Part shown: piece by piece, positions 63,922-64,000 of the stretch | Position numbering within the stretch: the first letter of the stretch is position 1 | Layout: each line of letters opens with the position of its first letter | Assembly (NCBI RefSeq): GCF_002807685.1 | Contig: NZ_PEAX01000003.1 | Span: 558,001 to 622,000, forward strand | Length of the DNA: 64,000 nt | Direction of reading: 5' to 3' | From: Neoalteromonas flava | GTDB taxonomy: Bacteria > Pseudomonadota > Gammaproteobacteria > Enterobacterales > Alteromonadaceae | Translations under genes and position numbers: made by a program | The notes under the pieces: model-generated | What the model saw: the letters and a program-made list of their open reading frames with translations, nothing else | Database searches by the model: none | What the model was told of the DNA's origin: nothing

Positions 63922-64000
63922 TTACTTCACCTCAGATTTAAAACAATACTTAACCCGATACGCCGTTACTGGTAAAAAAGATTTGAATAATCCCTTTAGC
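63922..64000 (-). other. Region upstream of fldA at right edge
   Basis: 79 bp containing the fldA ribosome-binding site (GAGGTGAAG read on the minus strand, about 6 bp before the ATG). No other gene or operator is supported here. Confidence 0.4.

Noticed and set aside
1-64000. Mobile elements, CRISPR arrays, tRNA or rRNA genes
   Set aside because: No transposase, integrase, regularly spaced repeat, terminal inverted repeat or tRNA cloverleaf was noticed on reading; a tRNAscan-type search was not possible here.

Overview
The window is an ordinary chromosomal segment of a gammaproteobacterium. Protein sequences and gene order point to the Alteromonadales, probably Alteromonadaceae (Alteromonas/Glaciecola-like). 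This rests on the rne, rluC, yceD-rpmF-plsX-fab and fur/fldA neighbourhoods and on the marine-type carbohydrate locus; the genus is an inference, because no rRNA or other decisive marker is present. I see no tRNA, rRNA, CRISPR array, insertion sequence or prophage.

Left part (1-6262): an accessory cassette. Two tandem membrane-anchored SGNH-hydrolase-like genes on the minus strand are divergent from a NodU/CmcH-type carbamoyltransferase, an SxtJ-like membrane protein and a 50-residue DUF5989 protein. This recurring but uncharacterised combination is the best candidate here for an undescribed system; it probably modifies a secreted or surface glycan or small molecule.

Alpha-glucan locus (6319-15874): a GH13 amylase lipoprotein, a secreted esterase and a GH31 alpha-glucosidase on the plus strand, a flavin-dependent tryptophan-halogenase-like gene on the minus strand, an SLC45/GPH-type sugar transporter and a LacI-family regulator. 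Two copies of one palindrome (consensus CTGCATACGTATGCAG) lie upstream of the amylase and between the halogenase and the transporter, so the halogenase appears to be part of the sugar regulon.

Middle (15940-29375): glnS, a YciK-like SDR, a Pla-1/VolA-type lipase lipoprotein, sohB overlapping a PsrA-like TetR regulator, a decayed reading frame, RNase E with a long leader, and divergently rluC, a HAD phosphatase and a Maf/YceF pyrophosphatase.

Fatty-acid block (29394-40434): yceD-rpmF-plsX-fabH-fabD-fabG-acpP-fabF-pabC-mltG-tmk-holB-tatD, almost gapless, then an Alr4036-type FMN protein. Envelope lipid, peptidoglycan processing, dTTP supply and replication clamp loading are coupled in one gene string, with a promoter before yceD, another before acpP, and a terminator after acpP.

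Right part (40454-64000): an SOS-controlled SulA-like division inhibitor with a LexA box, msrP/msrQ, two HD-type nucleotidases (dgt, and yfbR with an HD-to-HE change), a SEC-C protein, alaA, an LRAT/NlpC-like protein, a DUF2189 membrane protein, a two-pump RND efflux operon, an OsmC-like protein, cvfB, a 5-oxoprolinase operon (pxpABC) ending in a D-amino-acid aminotransferase, fur, an MCP chemoreceptor and a flavodoxin. Most of this is housekeeping; the points worth a second look are listed as findings.
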